Of a DNA stretch of 64,000 nucleotides, positions 23,601 through 33,364 are shown piece after piece. The stretch comes from Nymphaea colorata (lineage: Eukaryota; Streptophyta; Magnoliopsida; Nymphaeales; Nymphaeaceae). The notes under the pieces are model-generated. The model had not been told where the DNA came from. It ran no database searches and saw nothing but the letters and a program-made list of their open reading frames with translations. The first letter of the stretch is position 1. Each line of letters starts with the position of its first letter. Where the stretch lies: the NCBI RefSeq assembly GCF_008831285.2, contig NC_045143.1, forward strand, positions 20,112,854 through 20,176,853. Reading direction: 5' to 3'. The position numbers were made by a program, and so were the translations under genes.

Positions 23601-25212
23601 GATTTCACCATATCGTATCATCCAGGCAAGGCGAACGTGGTGGCAGATGCGTTGAGCAGGCATGCCAAGGCGACAATGTGCAGTATGTTGACTCGTTCTT
23701 GGACATTATTGCAAGATGTGATAGCTTGGCAGCCTTGCATTAGTGATGAGCACAAGGCAACGATGACGGCCTTGATTCGGCGTCCTTTGATGGAAGAACT
23801 TGTAATGAAACAAAAGGAAGATCCAGAGTTTGCTAAGAACATGGAAGCAAGCCAGAAGAACGATTCTCTTTGGCATCAAGATAAAGATGGTTCATTGCGT
23901 TTTCGGCAGAGATTTTGGGTTCCTAGAGATGAAGGGGTGAAGCGTCTGTTGCTTGATGAAGCTCACAAATCTAAGTTTTCTATTCACCCGGGCAGTACAA
24001 AGATGTTTCAAGATTTGAGAAGAAATTTTTGGTGGCCTGGAATGAAGCGTGAAATTGCAGAATATGTGGCAAAGTGCTTGATTTGCCAACAGGTAAAAGC
24101 AGAACATCAGCGGCCAGGAGGCTTGTTGCAAAGAATCGATATTCCAGTGTGGAAATGGGAAGACATTACGATGGATTTTGTGGTTGGGTTACCTCGTACC
24201 AAAAGACAACAAAATGCCATATGGGTGATTGTTGATCGACTTACGAAGTCCGCCCACTTTCTGCCAATCAGAATCAGTCAATCATTAGAAAGTCTCGCAG
24301 AGTTGTATATTGGCGAGATAGTGAGATTGCATGGAGTGCCAAAGTCTATCATTTCGGATCGAGATCCGCGTTTTACCTCTAGGTTTTGGGGCAATTACAG
24401 AGGGCTTTGGGTACCAAGCTTAAGATGAGCACAGCATTTTATCCCCAAACTGATGGGCAATCAGAGAGGACTATTCAGACCTTAGAAGACATGTTGCGTG
24501 CATGTGTCTTAGAGTGGAAAGGAGAATGGGACAAACATGTGAAATTGGCAGAATTTGCTTACAATAACAGTTACCACTCTAGTATTGGGATGGCACCTTT
24601 TGAGGCTTTGTATGGAAGACCGTGCAGATCGCAACTTGTTGGGCCGAGTTGGGTGATGGTAAGATCGAAAGCCCTTTAGTTTTGCAACACTACACCGACC
24701 AAGTGGAATAGATAAGAAAGAAGTTGTTGACTGCTCAGAGTAGACAGAAAAGTTATGCTGACATTCGTCGTAGAGAATTGGCTTTTGAGGTGGGTGATCA
24801 TGTGTTTTTAAAGATTTCTCCTACTAAGGGTGTTTTTCGCTTTGGTGCGAAGGGAAAATTGAGCCCGAGGTTTGTAGGACCTTTTGAGATATTAGAGAAG
24901 ATTGGAGAGGTGGCATACAGATTGGCGTTACCACCAGATTTGAGTCATGTTCATGACGTTTTCCATGTTTCCATGCTTCGAAAATACGTACCCGACCCGA
25001 CACATGTGATTGATTTTCAAGGTATTCTAGTACAAGATGATTTGACAATGGAAGAACAGCCCATTAGAATTGTGGATCATCGAGAGCAAGTGCTTCGCAC
25101 CAAGAGGATTCCTTTAGTGAAAGTGGAATGGCAGTACCATGGGTTGAAGGAGAGTACATGGGAGCATGAGGAGGACATGCGGAAGAGATATCCGCACTTG
25201 TTCTTGCATTGA
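20606..25212 (+). pseudogene. Tekay-type gag-pol, right copy (frameshifted)
   Basis: Near-identical to 14636-19241 with the same domains in the same order: zinc knuckle near 21677, protease [12 protein letters not shown] near 21875, RT box FVDDILVYS near 22885, RNase H VVYTDASG near 23322, integrase, and the chromodomain-like tail ending at 25209. The visible lesions are single-base losses near 21284 (CCCAACC for CCCACACC), 23374 (GGCG for GGCCG) and 24387 (GGGG for GGGGG). None occurs in the left copy, whose four lesions are in turn absent here. The shift near 24660 and TAG near 24708 are shared with the left copy, so these look genuine and would disable the element even if the rest are sequencing errors. 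Confidence 0.92.
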
Positions 25213-25261
25213 GGTATGAGCTAAATTTCGAGGATGAAATTTTCTTTTTAGAAGGGTAGGA

Positions 25262-28200
25262 TGTAATGCTCGTTGGTTCGACGGGTCGGGTCGAGCTAGG
25301 GTCCAGACCCGGAACCGACCCCCCCCCCCCCCCACTCGCGTAAGGGCCCGACGCGAGGCCCTTCTCCCTCGCCTTTCCCTTCCTTCTTCGTTGTCTCCGG
25401 TGGTCTCATGTGGCAGCGCAGAGGGAGGAGAGTGACGGTCGGGTGGTGGTGGCTGGAACGGCGACGGCGACGGCGACGGAGGTGGCAGCGGCGACGGCGG
25501 CGGCGGCTGCTGGGTAAACCCTCTCTCTCTCGTGCGATTTTTCTTGCTCTGCCACTCATGCCCTTTTGTCTGTTTTGCTCTCTGCCGCACGTCCCCTCTT
25601 CTTCTCTCTCGCCATTTTCTTTCCCCTCTTTCCGCTGGTTCTCTACCGCTCGACCCTCTTCTCACTCACCCGCACTCCCCCGCCTGCTCTTTCTCTCTCT
25701 TCTCACCCCACGGCTGTTTTCCCCCTTGACCGAACCCTTCCTCTCTCTGTCTCTCCTCTCTGTCAGCGTCCCTTTTCTTTGTTTATTTCAGTTTTTTTTC
25801 CCCAACTACTACCGTGGGTCTTTCCTAGCAACAGAGTTTGTGTTAAACTTTTTGGGCGTTTGGGGTTGGTTTGCAGTTTAGGGGACGTTTTTCCCCTCTT
25901 ACCTGCTAGTAGGGTGTGTAGTGAGCAGCGACAGCAAGCAATCTCGAGCATTGGCACTTGATCGGACGTGTGAAGTGGTTGCTAGAAGGGTTGTAGCAGT
26001 TTGGACGCTTGTTTGGGGTGAGCAATACCTAATCAAGCTCAAAATGATGAGTATTTATCTTTTAGAGCATGTATAATTATGGTTCGAGCATGCTAGAGCT
26101 TAGAATTGATGATTTTGGGACGCATGTTAGTAATTTTGTTTTTGGGGGAAACTTAGGATTTGCGTTGGAAAGTGATGATTCATGTACTTATTGATCGTTT
26201 TAGCATGATGGATTAAGTTTCGAAGCTTTAAGGAAACATGGTAGAGATTGTGAGGTTGTGGGGAAGTTTTGGAACCGTCTTAGGGAGTGTAGCGCAGACT
26301 TCGGTGAACGGGTGTATCATGAAGTTAATTAGGGATATATGCGTTTTGGGATGTGACTTGAGGTTGATGTCTTACTTAAAGAACGTTATTGAGGAAGGAT
26401 TTAGTGACAGTTTGATTGATGGTTGAAGGCCTTGATAATTCAAGGCAACGTCAAGACGTAAAGGAGGAGGCCTTGTGGAGAGCCCGTCGGTCGACACTAC
26501 CTGTCGATGCCCTTTTGAGGCGCTGTCACGTGCCTCAAGGATTTTATTTTTGTATCTGTTCATTTCTGTTTGATTGGTGTAGGAATCTAGTAGAAACCTT
26601 ATTCTTGTTTATGTTTGCAGGTGCACCGGGCTCATCCCGTCGACCTTGAGTTCGAAGCTTGAGGCATTTTGAAGAATTTGGTGAGCGCGCCACAGGTATG
26701 GCAACTTTCCAGGCAAATTCCTGCCTGGGGCAATTGTGTGATTGGGTGCTCCTAGGATCAAGGGATCCTAGGATTGTGATGTTAATTGATTGACGGTTTT
26801 GTGATTGAGTATGTGTATGTTGCTTACATGATATGAATGGGTTAGAAAGATTATTAGTCATTCGATTTAAAAATGTTACGCATTGGCATGTGCATGCTAG
26901 AATTGATATCTGTTTAGGACAGATGAGGTGGGGTATCGAGTCGAGTGTCTTCTCGACCCCAATTGTGCATTAGAAAGCATCATAGAATGATAACTGCATA
27001 GGACAGCTACGAGCCAACCGCAGATCGAGACTACTCTCTGTGGATTGGCTATGTTTTTCAAAGAGGTGATTGACATGACTGATGTGATGATTGATATAAA
27101 TGTGTATGTTGTTGCATATGCATTGCCATGGGCAATGATGCAAATGGATGTTTGGAGGGTAGTTGTACCCGTATGGTATGACGGCTAGCAATGACTGTTA
27201 CTGTATGTATAGACCTCATGTGGAGGTAATCGGAGGTGTGGGTGCACTCGGGAAGTGTACTAACCTCGTGTGTTAGCCAGTCTTCTTGTGAATGTGTAAC
27301 TGTAATGATAAGAATGAATAACTAAGAGATGAGAGGCCAGTGGGATGTGGCTATGTGTTTGGGAGACGTCCCCCTTGATTGCCACTGGTCTCGCCTGTCA
27401 GAGCGCAGGCGGTGCAAGGCCCCAGGGTTCTGTTGTGTGTTGTGCTTGGAGCGTTGGGCTCCTGCCTTCCCAACCTGGGTGTCCTAGGGAAGGCTGAGTA
27501 TCTCACCTTGGACGTCACACATCCAGGGATGAGTGCTCTACCGCTGCAGCGGGTGAAATGGATCCATACTGTTATGGGCCACCACGGGGGTTGTCTCTCG
27601 GCTGTAGGCCGCCCGCGGTGTGCACGTGCCTGTGTTGCACCCACAGGAACTGTTAATGCACTAAAGTTAATGAAAATGCAAAGTGTTTGACAGAATGCAT
27701 GTGACTGACGTATATGTGATTGATATGAATGCAAGTGTTATGTTTAAGCATGCTTCGCATGTGACTGATGTTGTGTTAGTGTGGCCATCAAGTGGCTTTT
27801 ACGTGTCGCACTCAGACGCGACATGACGATAGATGGGTTGATATTTGTCCCTTTATTTGAGCCTTACTTGAGAGGGTTTGGCATTTTTCTGGCTTGTTGC
27901 CATACTGCGAAGGCTAAGCCTTCAGTTGTTTCCTTTTTTCAGGTTTTGGTGTACCCGGGGCAGCAGGCTGAGCAGATGGCTACACTCACATCCTACTGGG
28001 GAGGTTTTGGGTTTTGTTTTGTTCTTGTAGTGCCGGCGCGTCGGGTTTTTGGTTTTACTGATGCCTTGTTTTGATGAGGCATCGATGTTGTGATTTTGGG
28101 GCATTTTTGTCAAATGTACAATTGAATTGAAATGCTATATAATGGAAAGTTTGCCCCATTGTTTTGAATTGCTTGGCTCATTCCTTTTTAAACTATTGTA

Positions 28201-28270
28201 TAGTCACACCTCGATGTTGGATGTTAGAAAAAAAAAAATGTTTGAGTGTCAAAAAGGTCGGGGTGTGACA
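25262..28270 (+). repeat. Right LTR (3009 bp) of the Tekay-type element
   Basis: It starts TGTAATGCTCGTTGG after a purine-rich tract (AGAAGGGTAGGA), ends GGTCGGGGTGTGACA, and is followed by ATTGG. It is nearly identical to the left LTR apart from the shorter GGCGAC tract, a shorter poly-A, and a handful of substitutions (for example near 26951, 27991 and 28150), implying a fairly recent insertion. Confidence 0.95.
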
Positions 28271-28275
28271 ATTGG

Positions 28276-28535
28276 AGTTGGCCCAACAACCATCTCCCTC
28301 TTCCTCTCTTCTTTTCCTTGTACTATAAATAAGGAACTATTGTCCCTTGTTTTGTTAAGGCTTTTAGGCCTGTTATTGAGGTTCAATACAAGTTGGTATA
28401 TCTTTTGAGGTTCAATACAAGCTATTTTTACCTCTAGTTTGAGGGTTCTTCTTGTATGACTCCTTGGAGCGGTTGGTATCTTCAAGAGTGTAACTCTTGA
28501 AGTGTTTCTAGCATCAAGTTTGGGTCTGGTTTACA
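28276..28535 (+). repeat. 5' LTR of the truncated copia element, right part
   Basis: It continues the LTR cut at 11341. It contains CTATAAATAAGG as a probable TATA box, a local duplication of GAGGTTCAATACAAG (about 28378 and 28408), and a TACA end at 28535. Similar sequence follows the 48504 LTR copy. Confidence 0.75.
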
Positions 28536-28552
28536 TGTTATCAAAACCATGG
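28536..28552 (+). other. Primer-binding site of the truncated copia element
   Basis: TGTTATCAAAACCATGG directly follows the LTR end and matches the plant Met-tRNA primer site with two or three substitutions. Confidence 0.65.
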
Positions 28553-28913
28553 TTTGGCTCTTCGTTTGCTGTTTTTCAAGATATTGAAAAAACAATTTTT
28601 GCTACCTATTGATAGTTGTGAAGCACACTAACTGTTTGATGAAATTACTTGCTGCGGTTTTACACAATAGGAGTTATCTTCTTGCTGATTTTTGGTGGCT
28701 CTTTTCGTGGATATTTCACTGACTTTGGTGGCTGTTTTGGCGTCGTCCTTGCTGCTGTTGTAGCACTATCACAAGCTTGTATCTTACTATCTTTGTGGCT
28801 GATTTCATAGACTATTTTGGAGCCACCCAAAGTTTCCTTGTTGCTGTTTTTGTGATTGTTTTTCATTGAGTGCTACCTCAACAACTCAACTACATCTATA
28901 CAAGGTACACATC

Positions 28914-29474
28914 ATGGATGAGAAATCTACTTCTATTCCTCTCCCTAAACTTACCTCATTTAAGTATGTTCAATGAGCAAGAACTATGAAACATTTCATT
29001 AGAAGTAAAGGCTTATGAGGACTTGTTGGTGGACCTAAAATCCATAGATGAAAAAACCCATAAACTAGATGAAATCGAAAAAGATAACGTTGTGAATAAA
29101 TATGAGAAAAAATGGGAGAATGGAAGATAGGACACCACAAAATCATTACATGATTTTTGGTTGTGTTGATACCACAACTATGAGTCAAATAGCAAAACAT
29201 AATTTTGCTCATTAAGCTTGAGAATACATCAAGAAATGAAGATTGCAGTCTTCAACAAATAAATAAATCTATTAAGGAGTATGTTGGGGAAATAAAACAA
29301 TTATGGTATGAACTAGCCTTATTTGAATCTGAATGGTTTGATCCAAGAGGCATAGTTCTAAGAAAAAAAGAAATTCAAAGGGAGAAATTTTATAAATTTA
29401 TTTTTGGTCTTAGACCGAAATATGCTTCATAGACATAAAAGTGTCATCCATAAATAAAACCTTCGATTCTAAAA
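28914..29474 (+). pseudogene. Copia gag remnant
   Basis: A likely start at 28914 (MDEKSTSIPLPKLTSFKY) opens a copia Gag, soon broken by stops. An open stretch at 29205-29432 contains INKSIKEYVGEIKQLWYELA and REKFYKFIFGLRPKYAS, the typical UBN2/gag-polypeptide pattern (a Trp-containing helix followed by a Phe-Leu/Ile-x-Gly-Leu box). There is no zinc knuckle or pol afterwards. LINE sequence takes over at about 29475. Confidence 0.75.
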
Positions 29475-30210
29475 GTGAGGAGATGGACATGAAGGAAGAA
29501 ATGTGGAGGTTTTGCAAAGAAGTTTTCATGGGGATCAAATGGTCTAGTGAGGTTGCCTTGCAAGTCAGCATTTGGATGAGATCTGGCTTCTTTTGTGAGG
29601 ATTGAGTTGTAGGTCAGGATGCTGCGCCGGCCGTCATGATCACAAACTTCAAGCAGACGGGGCAGATTTGTGTAGCTCCATAATCCTATTATGATCATGG
29701 TTCCCCCGCAATGAAGCTGCTATTAGCTCAGAGAGGTGACATCCTTGAGGGGGAAATGGTAGCTCTAGAGTGTACCCTTAGATCCCATAAAGAGTATGGC
29801 CAATGGTGACTCATGTGGGAAAGTTGAGACAGCATATTCATGAGAGTAAAAGATGGGAGAATGGTGGGGCAGTCCTTCTTGGCACTGAGAGCATCCTAAA
29901 TGTGGTTTTTGCACATCCCTAGGTCGACCTTGGGCTGTTAATGCTGGCAAACTTACAGAATTATGATTATCTACTTTGTGCAGAGTAATATAGAGATATT
30001 GACACAAACTTTTGTTACTTTTGGTTTGGTTATTCTTTGTTCCTGATGAGCTGAGTGAGGCTGAGTCAGCTATTGGGCTTTTGATTTTGTGAAGGTTAGT
30101 CTGTTCTGTTTTTGTATTTGGGCAACCTTTCCCCTGCTGTATAGTTCATTTTGTCTAATAATGGAAGGGGGCCTAACCCCCCACCAAGCGGTTATTGCGA
30201 CCAAATAAAA
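29475..30210 (+). pseudogene. LINE ORF2 C-terminus and 3' end
   Basis: Translation near 29490-29590 gives KEEMWRFCKEVFMGIKW and QVSIWMRSGFFCED, which parallel the minus-strand LINE at 62400-62270 (KREVWRSCMDSFSSVKW, LRIWMETGLYCED). It therefore continues the ORF2 lost at 11115. The segment ends with TGGAAGGGGGCCTAACCCCC and AATAAAAGG near 30205, and the same 3' end is present at 61680 in antisense. This closes a LINE that spans the first 30 kb with its insertions. Confidence 0.8.
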
Positions 30211-30719
30211 GGTTATAGAACGTAATTTTTGCTACTGATCAAAATATTGGATTTTTTTTACGAACATGATTTACCTCTGGAACCAGCCTTCTAATTATTT
30301 AAAATTGCATTAAAAATCACTTTACTTTAGCGATTTACTAAATTTGCAGGATAACAGTTTACTTGACATTCAAAATCATGCAGTCTTGAAACGTATGCCA
30401 ACAATTTCAAGGAACTCTGAGTCTTTGTTTTTGTTGCCACATAATGAAAATGTCCGTCAAACATTTAGAAGAGTACAAAAAAACAATAAATCATACTATC
30501 CTAATAGTTGCATTTGTATCAACATAATAATAATTGTGTAAACTGCCATGCTTTTCTAACTTAGCTAAATGTATATCCGGAACGAAAGTAAAATCGCATT
30601 TATTGCATGTGTTTATAACTTATAATGCTTACTTGTAAACGTGTAAATAAATGTTTACAAAACAAGAATGGTTAACGTCCTGTAAATTGGTCTACAGGTC
30701 TACTCGTGCACTAATGTCT
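30211..30719. other. AT-rich intergenic stretch upstream of the Rab gene
   Basis: No coding homology, RNA gene or repeat recognised. It presumably contains the distal promoter of the downstream Rab gene. Confidence 0.5.
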
Positions 30720-31187
30720 ATGCAGATCATTTAAGCGTGAAGAGCAAGAGAGAGAGAGAGTTGTGCGAGTGTTCGTCCGCAGGAGCCGTTGGTCTTCGTG
30801 CTGTCGTGGCACCACATCGTGCTTCCAAAACATTTCCCTTGACTCGTCTGCCACCCGGCCATTTCCCTCCCCTTCCCCTCCGCCTCTCCCCTTCTCATTT
30901 TCCGGTTCCTTCCTCTTTCTGGAAAAAAAGGAATTCTTTGAGAAAACAAGGAGAAGGAAAATTGACCGGCGGCAGCCCCTATGAGGGAGAGATCGGACGA
31001 TCATCTTCCTCGATCTGAATAATTCCGGGCGAGATAGATACGTAGGTCAGATAGAAGGAAGAGAACAAGACGAGGAATTTTTGTGGTGCTTGTTGCAGGC
31101 GGAAAAGAATTCAATAGATTTTTTTTTTTTTTTTTTGTCCTTTTTTCTTTTTACGTTTTGGTTCATCGGTTTTCTCCGGGCGGGGAG
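30720..31187 (+). promoter_or_regulatory. Probable promoter-proximal region and 5' UTR of the Rab gene
   Basis: An abrupt rise in GC content, an AG repeat at 30745-30757, CT-rich stretches and a T17 run near 31120 precede the ATG. Plant Rab genes often have such CT/GA-rich leaders. The transcription start cannot be set from sequence. Short upstream ORFs here (for example from 30737) have no recognisable content. An in-frame Met at 31083 would add 35 residues unlike any Rab. Confidence 0.45.
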
Positions 31188-31427
31188 ATGTCGAACCTGT
31201 ACGGGGAGTTCAACCAGAAGATCGACTACGTGTTCAAGGTTGTGCTAATAGGGGACTCGGCGGTGGGGAAGTCGCAGCTGCTCGCGAGGTTCGCGCGTAA
31301 CGAGTTCAGCCTCGACTCCAAGGCCACGATCGGGGTCGAGTTCCAGACGCGGACCCTCACGATCGACCACAAGACCGTCAAGGCCCAGATCTGGGACACC
31401 GCCGGCCAGGAGAGGTCTCTCTCTCTC

Positions 31428-31463
<36 letters not shown>

Positions 31464-33323
31464 CTAGAATCCGAATTCCGTCTTCTTTCTACGAGTAGTT
31501 CTATTATTTTCTCGTTGGAGAGCGTGAATTAGGATCTTAGTTATGCTTTTTCTTTAACAACGTGTGGATCGTTCATTTATATTTCTGGATCGTTTATTTA
31601 TATTTCTGAACCACTTCCCAATCCTATATACAGCGTTGAAGTGAGCAGGAAAAGAAAGGCAGAGACACGAATAGTTTTAACATCTGACGTTACGCAATTT
31701 TGAGGTTCATAGAGTATTGTGATTCATCCAATAAGAACGAGCAACGAACGGGAAATGACTTTCTCGGTTTCACAGCATGGTATTGGTGTTATAGTTAGCA
31801 ATTCGCATGATCCTTGGATTTCATTTCATGAAGTCGGGGAAGCTATTACGATGCATATTCATTCCAAAAGGAGAGAAAGGAAACTGAGAATGCGTGACAG
31901 TAGGTCCAAGCGAAGTGTTTGACCCAGTTTGGATGGCTGATTTGACAAGGCAACAGCAAACGATGATCATAAGTGTGGCACTGCACCCTTGAGCTGAGCA
32001 AAACATGTGAACCATCTTAGCTACATGTCAAAAGGTTCCGATAAAATTGCTTGCATAGAATAATTGCAACTACATTTCCTGTTTTACGAGCATAATTCGG
32101 AGATCTACAGCTATAAGTTACGGTTATCTCTCTGTCATGTGGTAGAGTAAAGCACCTGTGGTCCGGTATTAATACGGTTGGACAATGGTAGAAATGAGAC
32201 TGGCTCTGGAGAGGATCAAAGAAGCATTGGTTGCGGTCAGTGTGCCAATCTTTACATTGAAAATAACCAAGTCCAATTTCTCCAGAACATGAAAAGAAGT
32301 CCATGAAGTTTCACTGTTACAGATGCTCTGATATTTTAAAAATATCACAGTAATGTCGGGAAAACAGAAAACCGTGGAAGACAGGACAAGACAAGATATT
32401 GCAATATTTTGAAATATTGCCACAAAATATTCGTGTGATATTTTTTGTGATAAACAGAAATACTTTTTCCCTTCTTTGAAAAGCACTTTTATGTACTTTA
32501 AACCCCTGTTTTCCATTTTTTTGCTTTTCTTTTAACATTTTAAAAACTATTTTGAATTTTGTCAAAGTTTTGTAAGAGACTTAGTAAAAAAGCTCATAGC
32601 ATTGTCATTTCCTTTTCCTATTACTGGTTTTATGAATTTATTTTTTTAAATTCGGATATTTGCATTGATTTTCTTGAGAAAAGAAACTTTCTGATTAATA
32701 CTCGACAACACCTTGCCTATATGAACCTGAGAATGATATTTTGTGATAATGTCTCAAACCACTTTTCTGTTGACCGTATTATTTTTCTAAAGAATGAATG
32801 CATTTACTGCTTGTTTGCTATTCCTTTCTGTTAATTTATTTCATTATTTTTGTACATACACACCACATACAGATATATAATGTGGGGAAAATATTTTGTA
32901 GACTTGATTGTAAGACACTTCAGTTACTGGAATATCTAATAGTGGTTCTGTTTTTTCAGGAAATTAACCTTAGGATGTGATATCCATGTATGTAAACCTA
33001 ATTGAAAACAAACCATGTTTTTCTGATGTCTAAATCTTATTTTATAAGAACTCAAAAATCAATTGTTTGAGTTTGGCTTATAAGATCCTTTCTATGTAAA
33101 CATAACTTTCCATTTCATTTCATTGCTTTGAAATGTGGAGATCATACCTCTGCATTTAGTTCCGTAGGAAAAAAATACTCATGGTTTAAATATTTTAGCT
33201 AGATCATACTGCACTGAAGTGTATAATAGATTTAACATTCATTTATTGAAGACTGTATGCAAACAGAAATACTTAAGTCAGGAAACTGACGAACTATATG
33301 AATTGGAATTATAGGACTACCAA

Positions 33324-33364
<41 letters not shown>

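Larger units (their letters stand above)
11342..28270 (+). mobile_element. Ty3/gypsy Tekay/Del-type chromovirus locus with apparent duplicated interior
   Basis: Structure as assembled: LTR (11342-14399), interior, partial LTR (19291-20399), 100 N, interior, LTR (25262-28270). The 3-kb LTRs, gag-pol order and a C-terminal chromodomain-like tail (VPLVKVEW-type, ending STWEHEEDMRKRYPHLF) fit the Tekay/Del clade. A single 5-bp target duplication, ATTGG, flanks the whole locus (11337-11341 and 28271-28275). The sequence ending at 20399 (from 14533) and the sequence beginning at 20500 (to about 26380) are the same 5.9 kb, differing mainly by one-base indels. The simplest reading is one element of about 11 kb duplicated by failure to merge overlapping contigs. 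A genuine tandem LTR recombinant is the alternative. Confidence 0.9.
11116..29474 (+). mobile_element. Truncated Ty1/copia element, 5' LTR plus leader and gag fragment, split by a Ty3 insertion
   Basis: The 5' LTR starts TGTTAGAATTTAAGG at 11116, is interrupted from 11342 to 28270 by a Tekay-type element, resumes at 28276 with a TATA-like CTATAAATAAGG (about 28324), and ends CA at 28535, about 485 bp in total. A Met-tRNA-like primer-binding site, a leader and a broken copia gag follow. Pol and the 3' LTR are absent. GTGAG lies directly left of the LTR (11111-11115) and again at 29475-29479 where LINE homology resumes, a possible 5-bp target duplication, although the right end is not an LTR. 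The same LTR family recurs at 48504. Confidence 0.7.

Noticed and set aside
30737-31018. 93-codon upstream ORF before the Rab gene
   Set aside because: Low-complexity Pro/Arg content from CT-rich leader DNA. Overlapping frames are equally open, and there is no homology.
31083-31187. Upstream in-frame methionine extending the Rab protein by 35 residues
   Set aside because: The extension is a Phe-rich read-through of a poly-T tract, and RabA4 proteins start at MSNLYG, here at 31188.
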